From the NCBI GenBank assembly GCA_018240505.1, contig JAFEFQ010000242.1, positions 1 through 37,375 on the forward strand: DNA of 37,375 bases. The letters run 5' to 3'. The translations under genes were made by a program, and so were the position numbers. The notes under the pieces are model-generated. The model searched no databases. It had not been told where the DNA came from and was given only the letters and a program-made list of their open reading frames with translations. The stretch comes from Pseudomonadota bacterium (GTDB lineage: Bacteria > Pseudomonadota > Gammaproteobacteria > Xanthomonadales > Rhodanobacteraceae). This document shows, in pieces, positions 16,517 through 24,806 of the stretch. Position 1 is the stretch's first letter. Each line of letters starts with the position of its first letter.

Positions 16517-17482
16517 ATGCTTTGCAGAACCGCCAACGACCTGTACTGGACCTCGCGCCACATCGAGCGCGCCGAGAACACCGCGCGCCTGATCGACGTG
16601 GCCCATCGCATCGCGCTGTTGCCCGAGCGCCTCGATCCGTGGCGCCATGACGTGGGCAGCTGGCGGCGCGCGCTCGACGCGCTCGGCCTAGTGCAGGAGT
16701 ACTCGCGCCGCAACGGCCCGATCGTCGCGCCGAAGGTGCTGCGCTATCTGTGCCTGGATGCGGACAACCCGTCGTCGATCTACTCCTGCATCCGCGCCGC
16801 GCGCGAGTCGGCGCGCGCGCAGCGCGGCGCGATCACGCTGGAAATGTACGAGGACCTCAACACCTCGTGGCTGGAGATGCGCAAGCTCAGCGCCGAGCGC
16901 TTCGAGGACGAGGGCGTGTCGCGTTTCGTCGAATGGGTGAAGACGCGCTCGGCCTCGTTCCGCGGCATGACCGTCGGCACGATGGGGCGAGACGCGGCCT
17001 ACCACTACCTGCAGCTCGGCACCTTCCTCGAACGCGCCGACTGGGGCGTGCGCCTGATGGACGTGAAGTATTCGGGGCCGTCGACCGCCGAGGCGGGCGA
17101 CGCGCGTTCGGCGGTCGGCTACTACCAGTGGAGCGCGTTGCTGCACGCGCTGTCGGCGATGGAAACCTACCGTCGCCATTATCGCGAGACGATCTCGCCC
17201 GAGCGCGTGGCCGAGCTCATGATCCTCAACCACGATTCGCCGCGCTCGCTCGCAACGTGTACCGAGGTCGTGCACAAGACCCTGATCGCCCTCGCCGGGC
17301 CTGGCAACCACGAGGTCGTACGCCAGGCCGGCGCGCTGATGGCGGAGACGCGCTACGGCTGCATCGACGACGTGCTCGCGCAGGGCATGGAAGCCTGGCT
17401 GCAGCGCGTGATGACCCGCCTGTTCGCGCTGGCCCAGCAGATCAACCGGCATTTCCTGCTCACCCCGGAAGTCGTCATGTAG
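16517..17482 (+). CDS. Alpha-E domain protein
   Basis: All-helical alpha-E (DUF403) protein of 321 residues, the constant partner of circularly permuted ATP-grasp enzymes. The N-terminal signature MLCRTANDLYWTSRHIERAENTARLIDV and the later ERADWGVRLMDVKYSG plus WSALLHALSAMETYRRHY are typical. The domain's biochemical role is unproven; in the published family analysis it is linked with ATP-grasp and transglutaminase-like peptidases in predicted peptide modification. GAAGGAAG (16501-16508) supports the start. In many genomes a transglutaminase gene follows; here the next 124 bases hold only a REP element, then Anbu. The stop TAG is part of the GTAG foot of that REP. Confidence 0.92.
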   Translation: MLCRTANDLYWTSRHIERAENTARLIDVAHRIALLPERLDPWRHDVGSWRRALDALGLVQEYSRRNGPIVAPKVLRYLCLDADNPSSIYSCIRAARESARAQRGAITLEMYEDLNTSWLEMRKLSAERFEDEGVSRFVEWVKTRSASFRGMTVGTMGRDAAYHYLQLGTFLERADWGVRLMDVKYSGPSTAEAGDARSAVGYYQWSALLHALSAMETYRRHYRETISPERVAELMILNHDSPRSLATCTEVVHKTLIALAGPGNHEVVRQAGALMAETRYGCIDDVLAQGMEAWLQRVMTRLFALAQQINRHFLLTPEVVM

Positions 17483-17555
17483 GGGCGCGATTCATCGCGT
17501 CCTGCTCGGACTTCCTGGATATCGTGGAGCAGGGTTCGATGAATCGAACCCCTAC
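17479..17555. repeat. REP pair with GTAG feet (copy 1), overlapping the alpha-E stop codon
   Basis: Two inverted modules: the left begins GTAGGGGCGCGATTCATCGCG, the right (read on the minus strand) GTAGGGGTTCGATTCATCGAA. Each contains a small palindrome with the same loop but changed stems (CGCGAT/ATCGCG and TTCGAT/ATCGAA), that is, compensatory changes. GTAG at the 5' foot is typical of REPs mobilised by RAYT transposases. The left GTAG supplies the TAG stop of the alpha-E gene. A related element is at 36938-37012. Confidence 0.8.
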
Positions 17556-17606
17556 GTTCTCGTGGCGCTGCTAAACTTCGCGCCCCGATTCCCGATTTGC
17601 CTTTCG

Positions 17607-18350
17607 ATGACCTATTGCGTTGCGATGAAGCTCGACGCCGGCATGGTGTTCGCCTCCGACACGCGCACCAACGCGGGCGTGGACAACATCTCCCGCGTCG
17701 ACAAGATGCACGTGTTCGCAAAGCGGGGCGATCGCGTCATCGTCGCGCTGTCGGCCGGCAACCTGTCGATCACGCAGAATGCGATCAACCAGATCGAGCG
17801 CACCGCGAAGGAATCACCTGACGCGCCGAACATCAATTCGGTGACATCGCTCTACGACGCCGCCGAGCTGATCGGCAACACGCTGCGCGAGGTGCGCCAG
17901 CGCGAGGGCGAATACCTGCGCGCGCAGAACATCGATTCCTCGGCGAGCTTCATCGTCGGCGGCCAGATCGCCGGCGAGGCGCCGCGCCTTTTCCTGATCT
18001 ACGCCGAAGGCAATTTCATCGAATGCTCGGGCGAAGCGCCCTTCTTCCAGAACGGCGAGATCAAGTACGGCAAGCCGGTGATCGACCGCGTGATCTCGCC
18101 GTCACTGTCTCTTGCCGATGCGATCAAGCTGACTCTGGTTTCGTTCGACTCGACGATGCGCTCGAACATCTCGGTCGGCCTGCCGATCGACTTGCTCGTC
18201 TATCCGGCCGGCAGCCTCGATGCGGGCGGCCAGCACCGCATCGAGGACACCGATCCGTATTTCCGCGAACTCGGCACGCTGTGGAACGAAGGCCTCAAGC
18301 GCGCGTTCGCGAGCATTCCGGTGCCGGACGGATTCGCGCCCAGGTCCTGA
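17607..18350 (+). CDS. Proteasome-type peptidase Anbu
   Basis: Ancestral beta-subunit (Anbu) protease of the Ntn-hydrolase proteasome/HslV fold. The 247-residue product begins MTYCVAMKLDAGMVFASDTRTNAGVD; removal of Met exposes Thr2 as the catalytic N-terminal nucleophile, and the SDTRTNAG and DKMHVF segments match the family's active-site loops. ALSAGNLSITQ is also characteristic. Anbu normally lies beside cp-ATP-grasp, alpha-E and transglutaminase genes, as here, and is proposed to hydrolyse the peptide products or tagged proteins made by them; this role is inference. It starts 124 bases after alpha-E, separated by a REP pair, and ends 16 bases from the convergent metallo-beta-lactamase gene. 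Confidence 0.93.
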   Translation: MTYCVAMKLDAGMVFASDTRTNAGVDNISRVDKMHVFAKRGDRVIVALSAGNLSITQNAINQIERTAKESPDAPNINSVTSLYDAAELIGNTLREVRQREGEYLRAQNIDSSASFIVGGQIAGEAPRLFLIYAEGNFIECSGEAPFFQNGEIKYGKPVIDRVISPSLSLADAIKLTLVSFDSTMRSNISVGLPIDLLVYPAGSLDAGGQHRIEDTDPYFRELGTLWNEGLKRAFASIPVPDGFAPRS

Positions 18351-18366
18351 GCGACGACGCGCGCGA

Positions 18367-19290
18367 TCAGTGCGCTTGCACCGCCTTCGTTTCTTCCGCG
18401 ATGCGCTTGTCGAGCATCTTCTCGTAGTTTGCGGCGAAACGCCTGCAGGCCTGGGTGTCGATCATCGGATTCGGCTCGCGCTGGATGGCCAGTTTCGCCA
18501 GCCGCTCGTCCGCGCCCGAGGCATCGGGGTGCGTCGAGATCAGGATGTCGCAAGGCAGGTTCGCGACCGTGCGGATGCTCTTGCGGAACGATTCGGTGAG
18601 ATCGCCATGCGTCGCGTCCGCGAGGAAATGGAACCCGCCCGTGGCAAAGGCCGAAAGGCTGTCGGAATAGACCACGTCCAGGCACTTGCCGTTTTCGCAG
18701 GACTTCCAGGTCCACGTCGTGCTGCCCGGCGTGTGCCCCGGCGTGAAATGCGCGGTGATCGCCGTGGTGCCGAGACGCATGGCTTCGCCGTCGGCGATCT
18801 CGCGCACGCGCGCGGCGGCGGGGAAGGTGGCGTTCGCGACATCGGAGGCCTGCGGGTCGTCGGCGACGACATGGCCCTCGCGCAGCGCCTTCGCGCCCGA
18901 CGGGCTCGCGAGTGCGGTCGCGCCGCTGTCGCGCACGAGCGCGGCGATGCCGCCGGCGTGGTCGTAGTGCGCGTGCGAGTTGAGCACGTATTTGACGTCC
19001 TTGAGCTTGAAGCCGAGCTTGGCGATGTTCGCTTCGACCAGCGGCGCCGATTGCGGCAGGCCGACATCGAGCAGGACCAGGCCTGCGCCCGTGTCCACGA
19101 GTACGGCGCTGATGCCCTCGCTGCCGACATACCAGGTGTTGCCGTAGACGCGGATCGGCGCATGCGCGCGCGTCCACTCCGGCTTGCCGGGCATCGGTCG
19201 GGTCAACGGATCGGGCGAATCGGTCGCGGCGGCGGTCGAGAGGGCGAAGGCGCCGGCGATCAGCGCGGCAAACGGAAGCGAGGTGGGCAT
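18367..19290 (-). CDS. bla: Subclass B3-like metallo-beta-lactamase
   Basis: Secreted MBL-fold hydrolase of 307 residues with a signal peptide (residues 1 to about 21, MPTSLPFAALIAGAFALSTAAA). The B3 zinc ligands are all present: NSHAHYDHAGG gives His106, His108, Asp110 and His111; HFTPGHTPGSTTWTW gives His186; STHPDASG gives His254. VYSDSLSA matches the serine that replaces the B1 cysteine ligand. B3 enzymes hydrolyse penicillins, cephalosporins and usually carbapenems in the periplasm; activity here is inferred. It is chromosomal by context, with no mobile element nearby. No regulator gene of the AmpR type is adjacent. Confidence 0.88.
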   Translation of the reverse strand: MPTSLPFAALIAGAFALSTAAATDSPDPLTRPMPGKPEWTRAHAPIRVYGNTWYVGSEGISAVLVDTGAGLVLLDVGLPQSAPLVEANIAKLGFKLKDVKYVLNSHAHYDHAGGIAALVRDSGATALASPSGAKALREGHVVADDPQASDVANATFPAAARVREIADGEAMRLGTTAITAHFTPGHTPGSTTWTWKSCENGKCLDVVYSDSLSAFATGGFHFLADATHGDLTESFRKSIRTVANLPCDILISTHPDASGADERLAKLAIQREPNPMIDTQACRRFAANYEKMLDKRIAEETKAVQAH

Positions 19291-19565
19291 GATTTTTCTT
19301 CTTGGAGGAAGTCGAGGGCGTGATCGTGGACGAGGATTGTGGCGACGCGTGGGCGAAATCCGGGCGATTGCGCGTCTTCGCACGAACGGCAAACGCGGCG
19401 GGTTTTCCCGGAAAGTGTCCGGCGCGATAATGCCATGGTGCGCAGAATCCATCCCAAGTTCGAAGCCGTTCGTGTCGAGCATAGTGGAACGAAGTTCCGC
19501 GAAGTCGAAACGCGGGAAGAATCGAACTCCCCGTGCTTTTCGCCTTCGCGCCCCCGCCTGCCCGC

Positions 19566-20586
19566 ATGCGGCCGAATCCGCGCGAGCAGCCTGCTCGCGC
19601 TCCTGTTTCCGATGGTGTGCGTTGCAACTGTTCCGGCCGCGGTACAAAAGCAGCTCATATTCGACCAGTACTCCGCGCTGACCAGCAACTCGGAATTGAT
19701 CGACCGTCTCTTCCGCCCGCTGCTCGCGCGGCGCCTGCGCGAAGAGCTTGCCGGCAAGGGGCAGGGCACGGACGGGCAGGGCATCGACCTCGCCCGCGAA
19801 CGTTTCGCCATGTACGTGCCCGCCGACGCGCCGGCCTCGGGCAAGTTCGGCCTGCTCGTGTGGATTTCGCCGTTCGACGCGGCGGCCATTCCCCCGGCCT
19901 GGCTGCCCGTATTGGACAAGCACGCGATGATCGTCGTGACGGCGGCCGGCTCGGGCAATGCCGAGAATGTGTACTCGCGCCGGATTCCGCTGGCCATGCT
20001 CGGCTACGCCAACGTGGCGAAGGCGTATCCGCTCGATCCCGCGCGCACCTATGTCGGCGGATTGTCCGGCGGCGCGCGCGTCGCCTTGCGCATCGCGCTG
20101 GCGTATCCCGACGTGTTCCACGGCGCGCTGCTCAACGCCGGCAGCGATGCGTTCGGCAGCGCGGTGTTGCCGCCGCCGAAGCCCGACCTGTTCCGCCAGT
20201 TCGAGGAAGGCATGAGTCTCGTCTACGCCACCGGCAGCCGCGACGATGAGAATCTGGCAAGGGACGCGCACAGCCGCGAATCGGCGCGCAAGCTCTGCAT
20301 CACCGACTTGCGCACCGAGGAAATGCGCGGCCGCGGCCATGAGTTGATCGATGCGGTCACGCTCGATCGTGCGCTGACCGATCTGTCGGCGCCGCGCACG
20401 ATCGACGCCGGGCTTGCCGCGTGCCGTGAGCGGCGCACGCGCGAGATCGACGCACAGCTGCACGACATCGAAACGATGGTCGCCGCAGGCAAGAAGCAGG
20501 AGGCGCAAGATCGCCTGCAGCGTCTCGACGAGCGCTACGGCGGCCTCGCCGCGCCGCGCAGCCTGGAACTGGAGGGCAGACCATGA
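19566..20586 (+). CDS. Putative secreted alpha/beta hydrolase, signal peptide probably frameshifted
   Basis: Alpha/beta hydrolase related to PHB-depolymerase/feruloyl-esterase-like proteins. The nucleophile is in YVGGLSGGARVALRIALAYPD; RFAMYVPADAPASGKFGLLVWISP precedes it and a helical coil (TREIDAQLHDIETMVAAGKKQEAQDRLQ) ends it. The intact reading frame covers 19576-20586. An ATG at 19566 (Met-Arg-Pro) is one base out of frame; deleting one A at 19575-19576 would join it to IRASSLLALLFPMVCVATVPAA, a good signal peptide. In-frame alternatives are 19435, which runs through repeat-like sequence, or 19612, which lacks most of the signal. Its stop overlaps hslR by ATGA. Substrate unknown. Confidence 0.6.
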
Positions 20587-21005
20587 AGCCGAACGTTTCG
20601 GCTACCACCGCTTTGGACGCACCTGGTGTGCGCCTCGACTTATGGCTCTGGGCCGCGCGCTTCTTCAAGACGCGCGCGCTGGCGAAGAGGGCGATCGAAG
20701 GCGGCAAGGTGGAGTTGAACCAGGCCGCCGGCAAACCGTCGAAGGCGGTGCACGTCGGCGACCGGCTCGCCGTCGCGCGCGGCGAAGAACGCTTCGAGAT
20801 CGAGGTCGCCGCGCTCGGCGACCAGCGCGGCTCCGCGGCGCAGGCACAGTCGCTCTACCGCGAAACCGAAGCCAGCCGCAACGCGCGCCTGGAAGCGGCC
20901 GAACGCCGCCGCCTCGAACGCACGGGCTACGCGAAGCCGCCGACCAAGCCGGACAAGCGCGCGCGGCGGCTCATCATTGCGTTGGGGGATATCGACGCGA
21001 TGTAG
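20583..21005 (+). CDS. hslR: Heat-shock protein 15, S4 RNA-binding protein
   Basis: Ribosome-associated Hsp15 homologue. It binds free 50S subunits carrying stalled peptidyl-tRNA and helps recycle them. The 140-residue protein has the S4 domain at about residues 15-75 (VRLDLWLWAARFFKTRALAKRAIEGGKVELNQ), followed by a charged, Arg-rich helical tail (YRETEASRNARLEAAERRRLERTG) and a basic C-terminus. It starts inside the upstream hydrolase stop (ATGA, 20583-20586), implying coupled translation of two functionally unrelated proteins. Confidence 0.92.
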   Translation: MKPNVSATTALDAPGVRLDLWLWAARFFKTRALAKRAIEGGKVELNQAAGKPSKAVHVGDRLAVARGEERFEIEVAALGDQRGSAAQAQSLYRETEASRNARLEAAERRRLERTGYAKPPTKPDKRARRLIIALGDIDAM

Positions 21006-21198
21006 GAGTGGAGTTGCCGAACATGCAAGCTGGACAGCAGTCCCGGCCACGCGCTTTCGGAAGGCTTGGAATTCGATACCTTGCCTTTCGCCCGTAAAGT
21101 GCACTCTGACCCACTCTGATCGGGTTTCCATGGAGGGGCCGGCATGATGTATAGAATGCAGCGAGCGCAGCGCTCAGTTGCAACGCCGGGAGAGATGG

Positions 21199-22194
21199 AT
21201 GGAAGGCTTTTGCGGTCGGAACGCGCGGCGGATTGGACTATCCCTGTTGATCATGGCGCAAGCGCCGTTCTCGCCGCCAGCCGCCCACGCCGCGCACCAC
21301 GGATCGGTTTTTGCGGTGCCCGGTTGGACCTTGCGTTTCGGCGACGACTTCAACGGCACGGCCGGAACGTCGCCATCGCCTGTCGACTGGAGGGTCGATT
21401 TGGGTCATGGCGAGCCCGGCATGCCTTCCGGCTGGAATTGGGGTACGGGCGAGGTCGAGGCCTATACCGCGAATCCATCCAATCTCAGTGTGGACGGCAA
21501 GGGGTATTTGCGGATCACGCCGCGCCGTGATGCCGCCGGCGAGTGGACCTCCGCGCGCATCTCCACCGCGCGCGACGACTTTGTCGCGCCTGCCAGCGGC
21601 ATGTTGCGCATCGAAGCGCGGATTCGCCTGCCGGACGTTTTCGACGCTGCGGCAAAAGGCTACTGGCCGGCGTTCTGGGCCCTGGGCAGTCCGTTTCGCA
21701 CAGTGCGCAATTGGCCGCAGGCCGGTGAAATCGACATCCTCGAAAACATCAACGGAATAAACACCGTGTGGGGCACCCTGCATTGCGGCGTCCATCCCAA
21801 CGGCCCGTGCAACGAGCCTTCGGGAATCAGCGGGCGCACCGATTGTGCGCCGCGCGAATGCCGCGCCGCATTCCACACCTATGGTTTCGAATGGGATCGC
21901 AGCAAACGGCCCGAACAGTTGCGCTGGTATCTCGACGGCCGCGAATTCCACTCGATCAGCCAGAGCCGACTGCCTGCTGCGGCCTGGGACGGAATGACCT
22001 CTCATTCCGGATTCTTTTTGCTGCTCAATGTCGCGATCGGCGGCTACTTCGTCAGCAACGAAGCCGGCGTGCACACGCCGACGCCCGTTACCGAACCCGG
22101 CCATGCAATGGTCGTCGACTACGTTGCCGTCTGGACGCGCCGCGACGGCGCGAAAAAGCCGTTCCCGCTGCTGCGGCCGGTGGCGTCGGAGTAG
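21199..22194 (+). CDS. Secreted GH16 glycoside hydrolase (beta-glucanase type)
   Basis: Family 16 glycoside hydrolase, 331 residues, acting outside the cytoplasm on beta-1,3- or mixed-linked glucans, or on other GH16 substrates. The N-terminus has an Arg-rich signal peptide (MEGFCGRNARRIGLSLLIMAQ...AAHA). The catalytic motif is Glu177-Ile-Asp179-Ile-Leu-Glu182 (GEIDILEN), with the upstream YWPAFWALG and downstream FHTYGFEWD and FLLLNVAIGG strands of the jelly roll. GGGAGA precedes the ATG at 21199. The EIDILE pattern without extra bulge residue differs from the ExDxxxE type; it is usual in licheninase/kappa-carrageenase-like branches, so substrate remains open. Confidence 0.9.
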   Translation: MEGFCGRNARRIGLSLLIMAQAPFSPPAAHAAHHGSVFAVPGWTLRFGDDFNGTAGTSPSPVDWRVDLGHGEPGMPSGWNWGTGEVEAYTANPSNLSVDGKGYLRITPRRDAAGEWTSARISTARDDFVAPASGMLRIEARIRLPDVFDAAAKGYWPAFWALGSPFRTVRNWPQAGEIDILENINGINTVWGTLHCGVHPNGPCNEPSGISGRTDCAPRECRAAFHTYGFEWDRSKRPEQLRWYLDGREFHSISQSRLPAAAWDGMTSHSGFFLLLNVAIGGYFVSNEAGVHTPTPVTEPGHAMVVDYVAVWTRRDGAKKPFPLLRPVASE

Positions 22195-22281
22195 ACGCCA
22201 GGGCAAGCCTGTTCGGCCCGTGTGCGCCAGCGTGGACGCGCGCAAGCCTGCCATTCCACGAGGATGTTCGCGCGCGCTGCC

Positions 22282-22393
22282 CGCATCGGCTGGCGAGTGG
22301 TCAAGAGATAGCCGGGACGTAGCGCGCGGCGAGGCCGAGCGCGCGCAGGCAGGCGATCATCATGTGGGCGAAGTCCTGGCAGACGCGGTGGCA
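22282..22393 (-). pseudogene. Frameshifted transglutaminase core fragment
   Basis: On the minus strand this stretch encodes HRVCQDFAHMMIACLRALG and LAARYVP, then after a missing base GYLLTTRQP. That is the catalytic-cysteine region of the transglutaminase at 26955-27875 (HGVCQDFAHLMIACLRSLG..ARYVSGYLLTTPPP). About 84 bases align at roughly 93% with five substitutions and one single-base deletion, which shifts the frame and gives an immediate stop. Nothing else of the gene remains on either side. It abuts the end of hdeD. Confidence 0.8.
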
Positions 22394-22396
22394 GCC

Positions 22397-22984
22397 TCAG
22401 GCCTTCGCGCTGCGCACCAGACTGCGCACGCGGAAGGCGAACAGTACGCGCAGGATGCCGATGGCCAGCGCCCATGCGCCGATCATCAGCGACAGACTCA
22501 ACCCGCCGACGCCAGGCGCCAATAGCAGCAGCAGACCGAAAACGACCGAGAGGATACCGGTCACGTACAGCACCCATTCGCCGCTGACGGCCTTGCGAAT
22601 GCTGACGCCGAACATGAAGGTGGCCACACCGAACAGGATGGCCTGGTAAGCGACCACGAAGACAAACAGCAACGCAGTGCTCACCGGTCCGAGCAACGCG
22701 AAGAGCCCGACCAGGATGCTGAGCAGACCGGCGAAGAACACCCACCAGCGGCCATCGGCGCCTTTTGCCCCCAGTGCACGGATGACGTTGACGATGCCGT
22801 CCACCAGGACAAAGCAGGCAAACAGCACCGACAACGCGAGCAGCGTTTCGACCGGCCGCATCAGCGCCATGATGCCAAACAGGATGTAGAGGACACCACC
22901 CAGCAGGAACATCCACCAGTTGGCTTTGGCGAAATCCAGCGCGTCCTGGAACAGCGGCGATTCGTTTTTGGCGGCAGTGTTCAT
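22397..22984 (-). CDS. hdeD: HdeD-family (DUF308) membrane protein
   Basis: Inner-membrane protein of 195 residues with six predicted helices in three tandem DUF308 pairs (GGVLYILFGIMALMRP, FFAGLLSILVGLFALLGP, VTGILSVVFGLLLLLAPG). In E. coli HdeD contributes to acid resistance at high cell density; function here is inferred from family. AGGAGG directly before the ATG at 22984 is a strong ribosome-binding site. It lies 59 bases downstream of the GH79 gene on the same strand and may be co-transcribed with it. Confidence 0.88.
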   Translation of the reverse strand: MNTAAKNESPLFQDALDFAKANWWMFLLGGVLYILFGIMALMRPVETLLALSVLFACFVLVDGIVNVIRALGAKGADGRWWVFFAGLLSILVGLFALLGPVSTALLFVFVVAYQAILFGVATFMFGVSIRKAVSGEWVLYVTGILSVVFGLLLLLAPGVGGLSLSLMIGAWALAIGILRVLFAFRVRSLVRSAKA

Positions 22985-23043
22985 GGTGTCCTCCTGGTGA
23001 CGAGAAAAGGGATGCCGGACCTGGTGATGCGTTCCGGCCCGTT

Positions 23044-24630
23044 CTAGCGGCAGCTTGCGTTTCCGGCCTGCGCCAGCGCGAGGAAGGCAATGCTTTCCGG
23101 CGCGAGTTCCACTTTGCCGGCGCCGGTGCGCACCCCCCGCAGCGCGGGAAGCGCGTCATCGCGGCCGAGTTTCAGTTCCTGCCCGTTGAGCCGGACGCGA
23201 GCGGCCTGCAACGACGTCGCCGACAAGGTGTAACGCTCTGCGGCCACCGGCAGTTCGAACACGACCGGTTGTGCATGGCGGTTGTTGATCGCGAGGATCG
23301 CCACGCCGCCGGGTACGCCGCGCAGGCAATGCGCGTAGACGTGGCTGCCGTCGGCGATCGGCACGCCGCTGTCGAGCACCGTGGTGCCCATCAGCCGCCG
23401 CCAGAGCAGCGCCGCCCAATACTTGGGCTTGGGCTCGAAGGTGGTTTCGTCGAGCAGGCCATAGTCGCTCGCGACCAGTGTGTTGTGCAGGACGACGGCC
23501 ACCTCCTGGCGCGCGAGCCGGCCGAGCTGGTCGAGGTAGCGGAAATCGTCGAGAAACGTGCCGGCCCAGGGATTGCCGCCGCAGGCCGCATCGGCCGTCT
23601 CCGTGTTCCAGAACGGCTTGCCCGGCATGAACTTGTCGCGCACGCCGCGATAATAGGCCAGCGTCTGATCGGTGCGGCCGAGCCAGTCCTCGGACAGCGC
23701 CTGGTCGGCGCTGGTCTGATGCCCCATGGCCGCGCAGCGCTGCGATGCCGCTCCGTAGTGGTGGTAGGAGAACGCGTCCGCGTCGCCGGTGTAGGCGGCG
23801 AGATCGGCTGCGTGCAGCAGCGGCTGATCGCCGTATCCACCATTGGCGACCCCCCAGTCGGCGGTCGACTCGCCGACCGAGCCGGGCGCCAGGATCTTCG
23901 CGCCCGGAAATTCCTTGTGCATGAAGGCTACGAATATCTTGTGGTCGCGCCCGTAGTCGGCTGCAGAGTAGCCCTTGGGAGCGCCGCCCATCGCAGCCAT
24001 GGTGGGCTCGTTGAAATATTCGGCCGCGGCGATCGTGCCGCCATGCGCCTTGGTGAAATCAAGCCAACGACGCGCCTGGTCGGGACGCCAAACCCCATCC
24101 GGCCCGCGCGCGCCCACGCCGTCCGGCATCGAGGTGACGATCGGCGCATCGACCGCGTTCGAGAAGGCGATCGCCCCCAGCCACTGCTGCCGGGTAAGCA
24201 CGCCGCCATAGCCCGCGGGAGGGTCCTTGGGCGGCGAGTCGGTGTCGGCGAAATACGTCGTGTTGGCCCAGGTGCCGCTGATGCGCACATAGGCCGGACC
24301 GAGCGCGGCCGCCATGGCACGCAGGCGCCGGTTGGCGAGATCGATCGGCGGGCGGTACTGGTAGAGGTCGGCGCTCATTCCGGCGGGGGTGCCGCTCGCG
24401 GCTGCCGCTCCGCCCTGGCCGACGGTTTTCGCCGGCGCGATGTCCTTGTACGGCTTCCAGAAGCGACCGCCGGTCACCTCGAGCATTTCGACGTTGTAGG
24501 ATTGATAGCGCTCGTCGATCGTGCCGATGCGGTGCATCGTCGCCGGGGACAATGAAACGGACTGTGCCGCGGCCGATGTCGCCAGGCCCAATGTCGCACT
24601 GGCGATCAAACCGATGGATCTGCTTCTCAT
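23044..24630 (-). CDS. Secreted GH79-like glycoside hydrolase (glucuronidase/heparanase type)
   Basis: Predicted TIM-barrel glycosidase of 528 residues with a signal peptide (MRSRSIGLIASATLGLATSAAA). The likely acid/base is Glu208 in AAEYFNEPTMAA and the nucleophile Glu344 in FWNTETADAACGG; HHYG between them (DADAFSYHHYGAA) is typical of clan GH-A. A C-terminal beta domain (VYAHCLRGVPGGVAILAINN...RYTLSATSL) follows. These features fit GH79, whose members cleave glucuronides; GH30 or GH39 relatives cannot be excluded. GGAGAAGGA precedes the start at 24630. It is near the GH16 gene, suggesting a small polysaccharide-degrading locus. Confidence 0.75.
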   Translation of the reverse strand: MRSRSIGLIASATLGLATSAAAQSVSLSPATMHRIGTIDERYQSYNVEMLEVTGGRFWKPYKDIAPAKTVGQGGAAAASGTPAGMSADLYQYRPPIDLANRRLRAMAAALGPAYVRISGTWANTTYFADTDSPPKDPPAGYGGVLTRQQWLGAIAFSNAVDAPIVTSMPDGVGARGPDGVWRPDQARRWLDFTKAHGGTIAAAEYFNEPTMAAMGGAPKGYSAADYGRDHKIFVAFMHKEFPGAKILAPGSVGESTADWGVANGGYGDQPLLHAADLAAYTGDADAFSYHHYGAASQRCAAMGHQTSADQALSEDWLGRTDQTLAYYRGVRDKFMPGKPFWNTETADAACGGNPWAGTFLDDFRYLDQLGRLARQEVAVVLHNTLVASDYGLLDETTFEPKPKYWAALLWRRLMGTTVLDSGVPIADGSHVYAHCLRGVPGGVAILAINNRHAQPVVFELPVAAERYTLSATSLQAARVRLNGQELKLGRDDALPALRGVRTGAGKVELAPESIAFLALAQAGNASCR

Positions 24631-24806
24631 TGTCCTTCTCCTTGCGTGATGACCGCGGGAACAAATATTCGACATGACAGCATCAAGGTCAATAGGCCTG
24701 ATACGAGCGGATGGTATGACTTTGCGCCACTTGAAACGTTGCCAGCGCTGTACAAGCAGCAGATGGGCCCGCCAAGCACGCGGATTCGTTTGCGGCAGGC
24801 GCGATG

